Positions 54,007 through 62,887 of a stretch of DNA of 64,000 nt are shown here, piece after piece (the stretch's first letter is position 1; each line of letters opens with the position of its first letter). Location of the stretch: assembly GCF_902833225.1 (NCBI RefSeq), contig NZ_CADFEI010000016.1:1-64000 (forward strand), written 5' to 3'. The notes beneath the pieces were generated by a model. It saw nothing but the letters and a program-made list of their open reading frames with translations. It was not told where the DNA came from and made no database searches. This DNA is from Burkholderia sp. BCC1644 (GTDB taxonomy: Bacteria; Pseudomonadota; Gammaproteobacteria; Burkholderiales; Burkholderiaceae). The position numbers were made by a program, and so were the translations under genes.

Positions 54007-56199
54007 ATGAAAAAACGCCTCGCATGCTTCCTGTCGATTCTGATCGGCATCGCAATCCCGCTCGCCTGCCAGGCCGACCCTCTGCCAGACACTACCGTCG
54101 ACGGCCTGCATTGGAGATTCGAGCAACTGCACGACACCGGGCACGACGACGATTACGAAGTTGCCGCCCGTCGAGGCGAACAGGTCCTGATCTGGGACAA
54201 CGGCAAGAACCGGCAAGCTTATGCAGGAGCCGTGTTCCTGCTGGTCTCCGCCTCCTATGATCAGGTGCAGCCGCTGGTGCAGCGCGTGCTGCAACGGACG
54301 AGCCCGGTAAACGCCAGTGCCAATAGCTGGCAGCTGCATGATATGCCGGCCCCCTGGAGCAATGTGCTGTTGTCGCGCCGGCCAGACCTGCGCGCAGCAA
54401 TCGCCGACCGTGCGACCCTGCCGAAACTACAGCAGGCGCTGCAACAAGGCGCGATCACCCGGCAGGAACTGGACTGGCGCATGGATCAGGCTCGGGCGCG
54501 CGTCGACCGGCTGTTCCAGGGCTCCGGCCTGCCTGCGCTGCAGCCCACCTACGCATTCTGGGAGGCCCGGCAGGACCACAGTGACGGCATCACCGGTCAG
54601 TACCGGAGCGCCCTGTTCGTCAGGATCCAGGACGCAAGCGCCATCTTCGGGCATCCGGCGACGGTCGTTCAGTTCGGTCGCATCGACTCCCGGCCCAACC
54701 CCGACTACAGCCTGTGGAAAGCATTGACGCTTCAGGACCTGGACATATTCAGCGGCAACCGGACCCAATCCAGCAGGACGGGCATATCCGTCGTCCCTGG
54801 CGACGTGTTCGTCGCATTGACCGACGCGTTGTCCGCACTGCCGGGCAAGCTGGAAATCGCCACGTCGCCCGCTGCATGGCAGTTGCCCTCGCCACCGTCG
54901 ATGCCGCCCCCCGCAATCAAGCTGGTTGTGCCGGACCAGAGCGCCCCGGTAATCAAGCCCTCGATCATCCGCTGGGACAAGTTCGTGACTGACCCGTCGC
55001 AACGCACGTTGCTGTACCCGCACGACATCCTCGGCCTGCCGGATGGCAGCGTGCTGTTCAGCGCCCAGGTGGCCGACAACCGCGGCTGGAACGAGTATGT
55101 GTGGCGGCTGCACGCGGCCAACGGCGGGTTGCAGGCGGACGAAGTCTGGCACGGCAAGGAGGGCCCGCGACGGATGATGATCAACGGCGACGGCAGCGCC
55201 GTCTGGTTCGACGGCCAGCCAGACGCCAAGAGCAAGCCATGCCTGTACCGATATGACACCGCGAGCCGCAAGGTCGATCGTCATGAAGTCGTCTGGCCGA
55301 GCGAGACCGATTGGCGAGACCATCAGATGAGCGATATGTACTGGATTCTCGACGACGATCTGCCGGCCAATTTCTGGCATGACCTCCGGCATGGCGAGAA
55401 GGACACGAATCCGGTCGGCTCGGAGTTCCTGACCGTGCAGCGCCCGGCGTCACCGCCGTCGGGCACCGACGATCCATGGCCGTTCGTCACCACGCTGTCG
55501 TCGGTACGCCAGTCGCTGATGGACGAGATCAGCAACGGTAGCAATGCCCGGATCTGGCCGGTACGCTGGCGGCCGTCCGGGAGCTACTGGACAGAGGATT
55601 CGCAAGGGCTCGCCGAACTGGACGCCCGCACCGGCCGCACGCTGCGTACGATCGCCTTACCGCAGCGCTTCGGTACGCCGGATTCCGTCAGCGCCGCCGG
55701 CATCGCGCAATGGGTGCCCAAGCCGCTCGGCTCGCCGCAGGGTCAATGGATCGCGACAGGCTTCGTGCTGTTGCTCGACGACGACGGCAGCATGCCGCCT
55801 CCCATGAAGTCCTCGGGCGCGAAACGGGCGCGCTTCGTCGGCATGCACGTGGTGGATCTCAAGAGCGGGCACGTGCTGTCGGCACTGCTGGGCACTGCCG
55901 ACCACTTCACGGCCGCCGCCCGTTCGGCAAACGGACGCTTTCTTGCGATGGGTACGACCTACACCACGGGCGGCTCGAAGCATCGCGTGGCACTCTGGGA
56001 CGTCGCACAGGGCCGCACACCCGTGCAGCTCGACGCATCGTCGCTACCCAAAAACAGCGAGATCCAGGCGCTGGCCTTTTCGTGGAGCGGTTCGGCGCTG
56101 TGGGCAATCGGCACGCACGAACTGATGCTGTGGAAATTGCCGGTCGAGCTGCACGATCGCGCGACGCGAGGCGCTGCTCCGGATCAATCTCGCAATTGA
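54007..56199 (+). CDS. Large exported protein of unknown function with propeller-like C-terminus
   Basis: 730 residues from ATG 54007. A Sec signal peptide (MKKRLACFLSILIGIAIP, cut near CQA-DP; an alternative lipobox PLAC is possible). Residues ~25-300 are unlike any family I know (HWRFEQLHDTGHDDDYEVAARRG; SWQLHDMPAPWSNVLLSRRPDL). From ~340 on, repeated strand patterns and phrases such as GLPDGSVLFSAQVADNRGW and AFSWSGSALWAIGTHELMLW resemble WD40-like propeller blades. It lies just after the integrase remnant and before the LysR gene; it may be island cargo. Could be a periplasmic binding or immunity-type propeller; no function is assigned. Confidence 0.72.
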   Translation: MKKRLACFLSILIGIAIPLACQADPLPDTTVDGLHWRFEQLHDTGHDDDYEVAARRGEQVLIWDNGKNRQAYAGAVFLLVSASYDQVQPLVQRVLQRTSPVNASANSWQLHDMPAPWSNVLLSRRPDLRAAIADRATLPKLQQALQQGAITRQELDWRMDQARARVDRLFQGSGLPALQPTYAFWEARQDHSDGITGQYRSALFVRIQDASAIFGHPATVVQFGRIDSRPNPDYSLWKALTLQDLDIFSGNRTQSSRTGISVVPGDVFVALTDALSALPGKLEIATSPAAWQLPSPPSMPPPAIKLVVPDQSAPVIKPSIIRWDKFVTDPSQRTLLYPHDILGLPDGSVLFSAQVADNRGWNEYVWRLHAANGGLQADEVWHGKEGPRRMMINGDGSAVWFDGQPDAKSKPCLYRYDTASRKVDRHEVVWPSETDWRDHQMSDMYWILDDDLPANFWHDLRHGEKDTNPVGSEFLTVQRPASPPSGTDDPWPFVTTLSSVRQSLMDEISNGSNARIWPVRWRPSGSYWTEDSQGLAELDARTGRTLRTIALPQRFGTPDSVSAAGIAQWVPKPLGSPQGQWIATGFVLLLDDDGSMPPPMKSSGAKRARFVGMHVVDLKSGHVLSALLGTADHFTAAARSANGRFLAMGTTYTTGGSKHRVALWDVAQGRTPVQLDASSLPKNSEIQALAFSWSGSALWAIGTHELMLWKLPVELHDRATRGAAPDQSRN

Positions 56200-56284
56200 A
56201 TCCGCGGCATCGACACTCGGCTTCTCCGGGACGCGAAGCCTGCGGTGGCCAACGACACGGCCGCCCCGGCTGCGCCCCGGCGTT

Positions 56285-57259
56285 TCACGCCGCCACCGCC
56301 CCCCTCTGCAGCTTCGCCGCCTGCGCCCCCACCTTCCCGCGCCAGTTCTCCCCACCCTCCAGCGACGGCGTCGACTCGAACACCTCCGCAATCCAGTCGG
56401 CGAACACACGCACCTTCTGCGACAGATGACGGTTGTGCGGATAAACGATCGAAATCGGCTTCGGTTTCGGATTGCAGTCCGGCAGCACCTCGACCAGCGA
56501 GCCGTCGAGCAGGTTCGGCAGCACCATGAACAGCGTCGGCTGGATCATCCCGAACCCTTCGAGCCCGCATGTCACGTAGGCATCCGAATCGTTGACCGTG
56601 ACGCTGCCGTTCATCCGTACCTCGAACGGCTTGCCGTCGATCATGAACACCCACGGAATCGCGCGCGCACCGTGGCTCGCGCGGAAATTCACCGCATGGT
56701 GATCGGCAAGATCGGCAATCTCGTGCGGCTCGCCGTGACGCGCGAGGTAATCGGGCGACGCGCAGGTCACGCGCTTGAGCATCCCGATGCGCCGCGCGAC
56801 CATCGACGAATCCTCGAGCGGCCCGACGCGAATCATGCAGTCGATGCCCTCCTCGACCGGATCCACGTGGCGGTCGGACAGCCCCAGCTCGAGCGTGATG
56901 TCCGGATAGCGCTGCCGGAAAATCGACAGCGACGGCAGCACGATGCGCCGCCCGAGCGAGCTCGGCATATGGACGCGCAGCACGCCGCTCGGCTTGCGGT
57001 TGCCGGTCTGGAAACTCGCGTCGGCCTCCGCGATCTCCGTGATGATCTTCGTGCAATGCTCGTAGTACGCGGCACCTTCCGGCGTCAGCGACAGCCGGCG
57101 TGTCGTCCGGTGCATCAGGCGCACGCCGAGCAGCGCCTCGAGATTCTGGATGATGGTCGTCACCGACGCGCGCGGCATCGCGAGCGTATCGGCCGCGCGC
57201 GTGAAGCTGTTCGCGTCGACCACTCGGGTAAAAACTTCCATTGCCTGGATTCGGTCCAT
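56285..57259 (-). CDS. LysR-family transcriptional regulator
   Basis: 324 residues from ATG 57259. N-terminal winged helix (MDRIQAMEVFTRVVDANSFTRAADTLAMPRASVTTIIQNLE), then the substrate-binding domain of the CrgA/DsdC-like group (VLRVHMPSSLGRRIVLPSL; GLEGFGMIQPTLFM). The C-terminus is an Ala/Gln-rich extension. No divergent partner gene is close (175 bp to the 3' end of the GlxA-type gene), so the target is not evident. Confidence 0.9.
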   Translation of the reverse strand: MDRIQAMEVFTRVVDANSFTRAADTLAMPRASVTTIIQNLEALLGVRLMHRTTRRLSLTPEGAAYYEHCTKIITEIAEADASFQTGNRKPSGVLRVHMPSSLGRRIVLPSLSIFRQRYPDITLELGLSDRHVDPVEEGIDCMIRVGPLEDSSMVARRIGMLKRVTCASPDYLARHGEPHEIADLADHHAVNFRASHGARAIPWVFMIDGKPFEVRMNGSVTVNDSDAYVTCGLEGFGMIQPTLFMVLPNLLDGSLVEVLPDCNPKPKPISIVYPHNRHLSQKVRVFADWIAEVFESTPSLEGGENWRGKVGAQAAKLQRGAVAA

Positions 57260-57434
57260 GCTGCTTCCCCCTTCGAATCGCCAACGGAACAGAATAGAGC
57301 GCGTGACGGGCGCGGCACAAGCCCCCACCTATTGTTATCCGATCCTGAATAATTTCAGCGTTTCGGACTGGGAATCGACTGTTTCCCGATCAGTTCCGGA
57401 CGTCAACCGCACCGGCCCGATCCGGCCCCGCGCG

Positions 57435-58406
57435 TCACCGCACGAACCGCTCGCGATAACCCTGCGGCGACACGCCGAGCACACGCACGAAACTGCGCCG
57501 CAGCGTCTCCTCCGAACCGAAGCCGCAGCGCGCGGCGATCCGCTTGACGGGCCACGCCGTTTCGCCGAGCAGGCGTTGCGCGGCCTCGACGCGAATCTGC
57601 TCGACCGCGCGCGCGGGCGTGCGGCCCGTTCCCGCACGATAGTGGCGCACGAAGCTGCGCTCGCTCATGCGCACGCGCTCGGCCAGCGCCGGCACCGACA
57701 GGTCGGCCGTCAGGTGCTCGGCCATCCACGCATGCAGTTCGCCGAACCGGTCGTCGGTCCGCTGCATCGACAGCATCGCGCTGAACTGCGCCTGTCCGCC
57801 CGGACGCTTCAGGAACACGACGAGTTCGCGCGCGACGTCGAGCGCGGTCGCGCGCCCGAGATCCTCTTCGACCAGCGCGAGCGCGAGATCGATGCCGGCC
57901 GTGACGCCGGCCGACGTCCACAGCGCGCCTTCGCGGATGAAGATCGGGTCGGACTCGACCCTCACGTTCGGGTAGCGCGCCGCGAATTCGTCGCAGCGCG
58001 CCCAGTGCGTGACCGCGCGCCGCCCGTCGAGCAGGCCGGCCTCGGCAAGCAGGAACGCGCCGGTGCACACCGACGCCACGCGCCGCGCGCGCCCGGCCTG
58101 CTGCTGCACCCAGCGCACCAGCCGTGCATCCTTCGATGCTGCTTGCACGCCCTTGCCGCCGGCGACGATCAGCGTATCCGGATCACGCGCGGCCGAGCGC
58201 AGCGACTCGGCCATCACGACGAGGCCCGACGACGTCTCGACGGGCCCTGCTTCGACCGCAACGACGCGCGGTGCATACGGCGCCGGCTGCCCGCGCTCCA
58301 GCGCGAGCTCGTTGACGGATGCGAACACCTGCAGCGGCCCCGACACGTCGAGCAGTTGCGCACGCGGGAACGCGAGGACCAGGATCGAACGCGGGGCGGC
58401 AGGCAT
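57435..58406 (-). CDS. GlxA-type AraC regulator with DJ-1/PfpI domain
   Basis: 323 residues from ATG 58406 (an ATG at 58448 is an option). The N-terminal DJ-1/PfpI domain has the elbow SVCTGAFLLAEAGLLDGRRAVTHW with Cys at the nucleophile position; the C-terminal AraC domain spans the last ~100 residues (LAERVRMSERSFVRHYRAGTG; RIAARCGFGSEETLRRSF). It diverges from an isonitrile hydratase gene (117 bp), its likely target. Paralogue of the regulator at 6511. Confidence 0.9.
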   Translation of the reverse strand: MPAAPRSILVLAFPRAQLLDVSGPLQVFASVNELALERGQPAPYAPRVVAVEAGPVETSSGLVVMAESLRSAARDPDTLIVAGGKGVQAASKDARLVRWVQQQAGRARRVASVCTGAFLLAEAGLLDGRRAVTHWARCDEFAARYPNVRVESDPIFIREGALWTSAGVTAGIDLALALVEEDLGRATALDVARELVVFLKRPGGQAQFSAMLSMQRTDDRFGELHAWMAEHLTADLSVPALAERVRMSERSFVRHYRAGTGRTPARAVEQIRVEAAQRLLGETAWPVKRIAARCGFGSEETLRRSFVRVLGVSPQGYRERFVR

Positions 58407-58522
58407 GGCGATTGGCTGAAAACGTGGGGGATATGGCAATTTCGCCAAACACTACGCGCCTAGAATCGATCTGTCCATCCGTGCCGGCAACGGCGCGCTC
58501 CCCTTCCACTCGGAGTCCTCGC

Positions 58523-59206
58523 ATGACCCTGCATATCGGCCTTCTCGTGTTTCCGGGCGTCCAGCAACTCGATCTCACCGGCCCGCACGACGTACTCGCG
58601 TCGCTGCCCGACGCAGCCGTCCATCTGGTCTGGAAGTCGCGCGACGCGGTCGCGTCGAGCAGCGGCCTGACACTCGCACCAACCTGCACGTTCGACGATT
58701 GCCCGCCGCTCGACGTGATCTGCATTCCGGGCGGAATCGGGATCAACGACCTGCTGCTCGACGCCGAAACGATCGCGTTCGTGCAGCAACGCGCGGCCAC
58801 CGCACGATATGTGACGTCGGTCTGCACGGGTGCGCTGGTGCTCGGCGTGGCCGGCCTGCTGCGCGGGCGGCGCGCGACGACGCACTGGGCGTTCCACGCG
58901 CTGCTCGAACCGCTCGGTGCGGTGCCCGTGCACGAGCGCGTCGTGCGCGACGGCAACCTGATCACGGGCGGCGGCGTGACGGCCGGCATCGACTTCGCAC
59001 TGACGATCGCCGCTGAACTGGCGGGGGACGAAGAAGCACAAGCGATCCAGCTGCAACTCGAATACGCACCCGCGCCACCGTTCGACGCCGGCTCGCCCGA
59101 CACCGCGCCGGCAGCGGTCGTGAAGCGCGTCACCGAACGGTCGGCAGCCGGCTTCACGAAGCGCAAGGCGATCGTCGAGCAGGCGCTGCGCGCAATGTCG
59201 CGCTGA
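58523..59206 (+). CDS. inhA: Isonitrile hydratase (DJ-1/PfpI family)
   Basis: 227 residues from ATG 58523, no DNA-binding domain. It closely resembles Pseudomonas isonitrile hydratase InhA as I recall it: LLVFPGVQQLDLTGPHDVLA, TSVCTGALVLGVAGLL and the C-terminal LEYAPAPPFDAGSPDTAPA. Catalytic Asp17 and Cys101 are at the expected positions. It hydrates isonitriles to N-formamides. Divergent from a GlxA-type activator and followed 59 bp later by a cupin gene that may be in the same unit. Confidence 0.82.
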   Translation: MTLHIGLLVFPGVQQLDLTGPHDVLASLPDAAVHLVWKSRDAVASSSGLTLAPTCTFDDCPPLDVICIPGGIGINDLLLDAETIAFVQQRAATARYVTSVCTGALVLGVAGLLRGRRATTHWAFHALLEPLGAVPVHERVVRDGNLITGGGVTAGIDFALTIAAELAGDEEAQAIQLQLEYAPAPPFDAGSPDTAPAAVVKRVTERSAAGFTKRKAIVEQALRAMSR

Positions 59207-59265
59207 ACGCGGATACGAACGAAGTGACGGAAAGACGACGCGCATTCGCGCCGGAGAACATATCG

Positions 59266-59577
59266 ATGAACATTATCCGGAGTGCAGACTTCACGGCGGA
59301 CCGCGCGTGGGGCGCACTCGACATTGCGGACCTGCACGGCATCACGATCCGGTTGCACTGGACCGACACGCCCTATCGATGGCACGTGAACGACGGCGAG
59401 GAAGTGTTCGCGGTACTCGACGGCCGTGTCGAGATGCGCTACCGCGAAGCCGGCGTCGAGTACGCAAGCGTGCTCAACACGGGCGACGTCTTCCACGCGA
59501 CGGTGGGTACCGAGCATGTCGCGCATCCGCTCGGAGAAGCACGCATCCTCGTGATCGAAACAGCAGGCAGCCCCTGA
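59266..59577 (+). CDS. Small single-domain cupin protein
   Basis: 103 residues from ATG 59266 (CCGGAG upstream). The cupin core is visible: WHVNDGEEVFAVLDGRVEMRY (motif 1) and GDVFHATVGTEHVAHP (motif 2) with two His and a Glu as possible metal ligands. Such proteins bind metals or sugars; the role is unknown. It lies downstream of the isonitrile hydratase gene, suggesting a linked function, and converges with the PAAR gene. Confidence 0.82.
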   Translation: MNIIRSADFTADRAWGALDIADLHGITIRLHWTDTPYRWHVNDGEEVFAVLDGRVEMRYREAGVEYASVLNTGDVFHATVGTEHVAHPLGEARILVIETAGSP

Positions 59578-59625
59578 TGGCAGGCAGCGGCCTTGCACGG
59601 ACGGCGCACGATGCGTGGCCGGGCT

Positions 59626-59910
59626 TCAGCCCGTGATCGTCCCCGTTGCCTGCGATGGAATCAGTTTCGGCTGCGGCGTGCAGACGCACTGGCACAGGTC
59701 GTGTTCGAGCGCGACGACCTTGCCCATCACGGTCATCGTCCGCTCGCCGCCGTCCGACACGATCACGCCCGTCGTCTTGCACGTGGCGCAGAACACCGGT
59801 GCGCCGAGATAGGCGAGTTCGCGTCCGTCGAACGACGAATTGGCGATCCCTTCGAGCACCACGCCGCCGTGGTCGGTCGTGTCGCCCTTCAGAATGAATT
59901 TGCGGCTCAT
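59626..59910 (-). CDS. PAAR-domain protein (orphan T6SS spike tip)
   Basis: 94 residues from ATG 59910. It shows the PAAR build: MSRKFILKGDTTDHGGVVLEG, GAPVFCATCKTTGVIVSDGG, ALEHDLCQCVCTPQPKLIPS. PAAR proteins cap the VgrG spike of type VI secretion and can carry effectors. No effector domain, VgrG or tss gene is adjacent, so this is a stand-alone tip, perhaps used with the orphan VgrG at 34404. Convergent with the cupin gene. Confidence 0.88.
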   Translation of the reverse strand: MSRKFILKGDTTDHGGVVLEGIANSSFDGRELAYLGAPVFCATCKTTGVIVSDGGERTMTVMGKVVALEHDLCQCVCTPQPKLIPSQATGTITG

Positions 59911-60056
59911 GTGTCGGTTCTTCCCTCGGAAACGCCGCGCGGCGGCAACACGGTCGCGCACGGACAGTCGGAATCCGCCCGTCGGTCGCGGGCGTTCCGC
60001 GAGCATATCACCGCTCGCGGCCGCCGCTTGCCGATTGGCCAGCGCCGCCGCGCCCG

Positions 60057-61259
60057 TCAGAACTTGTGCCGGATACCGATCCGCGCCTCGAACTGGCGGT
60101 CGTTCGCGGACGCGCCGGGGCCGTTGATCGCGGCAACCGCCGCGTGCCCCGTCGAATCGGTGCCCGATGCGCGCTGAAAGACGGCGGTCGCATACACGTC
60201 GGTGCGCTTCGACAGGAAATAGTCGAGCCCGGCCGCCACCTGGTGGTAGGTCGCGCCGTCGCGGCCGTTCACGCCGCCGCCGCGCGTGTAGTCGTACGCA
60301 ACGCCGCCGAACAGGTAGGGCGTGAACTGGTAGCGCACGCTGGCCTCGACGTTGTTGAACACCGCGTTGCCGGACACGCGGCCGGGGTTCGGGCCGGACG
60401 ACAGGTCGCCGAGCCCGCGGAACGACGTGTTCGTATACATCGCGCCGAGCGTCACCGCGCCGATCGCGTAGGTGCCGCCCGCCGCCGCAACCTGCAGCGA
60501 GCGCGCCGACGCATAGCCGGAATACACGGGCGACAGCATGTTGTTGCCCGGCACGCCGGCGACGACCGGCGCGGGGCTGCCGGTCGTGCCGAAGAACGAC
60601 ACGTTCGGGTTGCGCGCATTCAGGTAGCCGGCCGCGACCACGAGCGGCCCGCGCGTGTAGCCGGCCGTCATCGACCACACCTGGTTGCGCGTCGCCGCGC
60701 CCGCGATGCCGCCCACGCCGTACATGGCCGCGAAGCGGAATCCGCGGTAGTCGTTGCTGGTGAACTTGATCGCGTTGTTGGTCGAGTTCGCGTTGTTCAC
60801 GTTGTCGAGATCGCCAGGGTGCGCAACCATGTAGCCGCCGAACAGCGCGGCGGCCTCGAGCGGCCCGAGGAAGTCGACGTTGGTGTCGTACTGGCGCCCG
60901 AGCGTGACCGTGCCGAACGGCCCCGACAGCCCGACGAACGCTTTCTTGCCGAACATCAGCCCGCCCTGCCCGAGCTTGCCGGTGCTCGGGTCGAAGCCGT
61001 TCTCGAGCGTGAAGACGGCCGCCAGCCCGCCGCCGAGATCCTCGACGCCACGCAGCCCCCAGCGGCTCGCCTGCTGCACGCCGCCGAGCATTCGCCACGC
61101 CGGCTTGCCGCTCACGGTGCCGTTCGGGCCGGCGACCGCAAGGTTGCTCGTGTAGGTCAGCCCTTCGTCGATAATGCCGTACAGCGTCACGCTGCTCTGT
61201 GCGTGCGCCGCACCCGCGATCAGCGCGATGCCCGCGCCTGCCAACAGCCGTTTTTTCAT
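60057..61259 (-). CDS. Gram-negative outer membrane porin
   Basis: 400 residues from ATG 61259. A signal peptide with AHA-QSSVTLYGIIDEGLTYTSN is the classic start of beta-proteobacterial porins of the OmpC/Omp32 type; the end RIGIRHKF has the terminal Phe required for Bam-dependent insertion. Sixteen beta-strands are expected. General or selective channel; it is followed upstream on the same strand by an amidase and an MHS transporter, so the three may serve uptake and use of one compound. Confidence 0.92.
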   Translation of the reverse strand: MKKRLLAGAGIALIAGAAHAQSSVTLYGIIDEGLTYTSNLAVAGPNGTVSGKPAWRMLGGVQQASRWGLRGVEDLGGGLAAVFTLENGFDPSTGKLGQGGLMFGKKAFVGLSGPFGTVTLGRQYDTNVDFLGPLEAAALFGGYMVAHPGDLDNVNNANSTNNAIKFTSNDYRGFRFAAMYGVGGIAGAATRNQVWSMTAGYTRGPLVVAAGYLNARNPNVSFFGTTGSPAPVVAGVPGNNMLSPVYSGYASARSLQVAAAGGTYAIGAVTLGAMYTNTSFRGLGDLSSGPNPGRVSGNAVFNNVEASVRYQFTPYLFGGVAYDYTRGGGVNGRDGATYHQVAAGLDYFLSKRTDVYATAVFQRASGTDSTGHAAVAAINGPGASANDRQFEARIGIRHKF

Positions 61260-61375
61260 CGGAAGGTCTCCATTGCGCGGGTCGAATGGCAAAACGCAGG
61301 CGTGCGCGTCCCCCGCAGGCGCGCAGCCTGCTCCGGAGCAAACCGGAACGGTCAGGGTTAAATCGGGGAAGACGG

Positions 61376-62848
61376 CTAGCGCATCGCGTCGGCGACGACC
61401 GCCGGCGGAGCCCGGCGGCGGCCGGCCGCGACTTCGTACGCATGGCCGAACTGCAGCACGCCCCAGTCGTCGCGGTAGCGGCCGACGATCTGCATGCCGA
61501 TCGGCAAACCGGTCGCGCCGAAGCCGCACGGCACCGACAGGATCGGCGCCTCGGTCGACGACAGGTACCAGCACACGCGCATCCAGTCGATGTAAGACGT
61601 GCTCGCGGCGCCCTGCACATGCGCAGGCGCGCGCAGGTCGACGTCGAACGGCATCACCTGCGTCGTCGGCAGCACGTAGAACGCGTAGCGCTGCATGAAC
61701 GCGCGCATCCGCTCGAACAGCCGCGTCTTGCGCACGAACATCCGGCCGAGATCGGCGGCCGTCAGCGACCGGTGCAGCCGGTATTCATCGTGAATCTCGG
61801 GCTTCAGCGCCGCGCGCTGCGCATCGTCGAACCCGTCGACCAGCGTGCCGATCATCCACGCGCGCTCGATGCGGAACACGTCCTCGGCATCCGACAGATC
61901 GGGATCGTCGAATTCGACTTCGCAGCCGAGCGCCGCGAACACCCGCGCCTGCGCATCGACCGCCCGCGCGATCTCCGGATCGACCGGCACGCCGGGCAGG
62001 CCGCGCGACATCGCGATGCGCGTGCCGCGGAAGTCGCGCTCGAGCGGCTGCGCGAAGCGCGCGCCCGGTTCCGCGAGTTCGGTCGCGGTCTCGCCGCTCG
62101 GCCCGGCGATCGCCGACAGCAGCAACGCGGTATCGGCCACGTCGCGCGCCATCGGCCCGTCGACACCGAGCGTCGTCCAGCCGTTCAGGTCGGGCGCGCG
62201 CGGCACGCGGCCCGGCGACGGCCGCAATCCGACGACGTTGTTCCACGCGGCCGGGTTGCGCAGCGACCCGCCCATGTCGCTGCCGCACGCGAGCGGATTC
62301 ATCCCGCACGCGAGCGCGGCCGCCGCGCCGCCGCTGCTGCCGCCCGCGGAACGCGTCAGGTCCCACGGGTTGCGCGTCGCGCCGAATACGTCGTTGAACG
62401 TATGCGACCCGGCGCCGAATTCGGGCGTGTTCGACTTGCCGATCATCAGCGCGCCGGCGCTCGCGCAGCGGCGCACGACGAGCGCGTCATGCAGCGGCAC
62501 GTGATCGGCGAACAACGGCGAGCCGAAGGTCGTGCGCACGCCGCGCGTCGCGGTGAGATCCTTCTGCGACACCGGCAGCCCGTGCAGCGGCCCCTGCCAT
62601 TCGCCGCGCATCCAGCGGGTATCGATGTCGCGCGCACGGGCGCGCAGCACGTCGGGATCGACAACGGTCACGAGCGCATTCACGCGCGGGTTGACCGTCG
62701 CGATCCGTGCGAGATGCGCATCGAGCAGGTCGCACGCGCTGATCTGCCGTGCCTTCAGCAGGTCGAGCATCGTGCGGGCGGACAAGTCGCACAGGTCGCC
62801 GGTCACGACGTCGGCGGGCGGGGACGAAAGCGAAACGGTGGCGGTCAT
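61376..62848 (-). CDS. Amidase signature family hydrolase
   Basis: 490 residues. The Ser-cisSer-Lys triad is in place: Lys96 (LPVSQKDL), cis-Ser 171 (SAGGSSGGAAAAL) and nucleophile Ser195 (GSDMGGSLRNPA). It hydrolyses amides to acid and ammonia; the substrate is not known. Not GatA: no gatB/gatC neighbours and different ends. It lies between the MHS transporter gene (39 bp) and the porin gene, likely one transport-and-catabolism unit. Confidence 0.9.
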   Translation of the reverse strand: MTATVSLSSPPADVVTGDLCDLSARTMLDLLKARQISACDLLDAHLARIATVNPRVNALVTVVDPDVLRARARDIDTRWMRGEWQGPLHGLPVSQKDLTATRGVRTTFGSPLFADHVPLHDALVVRRCASAGALMIGKSNTPEFGAGSHTFNDVFGATRNPWDLTRSAGGSSGGAAAALACGMNPLACGSDMGGSLRNPAAWNNVVGLRPSPGRVPRAPDLNGWTTLGVDGPMARDVADTALLLSAIAGPSGETATELAEPGARFAQPLERDFRGTRIAMSRGLPGVPVDPEIARAVDAQARVFAALGCEVEFDDPDLSDAEDVFRIERAWMIGTLVDGFDDAQRAALKPEIHDEYRLHRSLTAADLGRMFVRKTRLFERMRAFMQRYAFYVLPTTQVMPFDVDLRAPAHVQGAASTSYIDWMRVCWYLSSTEAPILSVPCGFGATGLPIGMQIVGRYRDDWGVLQFGHAYEVAAGRRRAPPAVVADAMR

Positions 62849-62887
62849 ACGGTTCGGGGCGAAGAGGAAGGAAGGAGATGGCAGCCG

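Noticed and set aside
53531..57434. A second tRNA 3'-end copy (attR) delimiting an island
   Set aside because: I scanned for the T-arm and acceptor sequence downstream and did not find a convincing repeat within the window.
61376..62848. GatA subunit of the tRNA amidotransferase
   Set aside because: It shares the amidase signature, but gatB and gatC are absent and the neighbours are a porin and a transporter.
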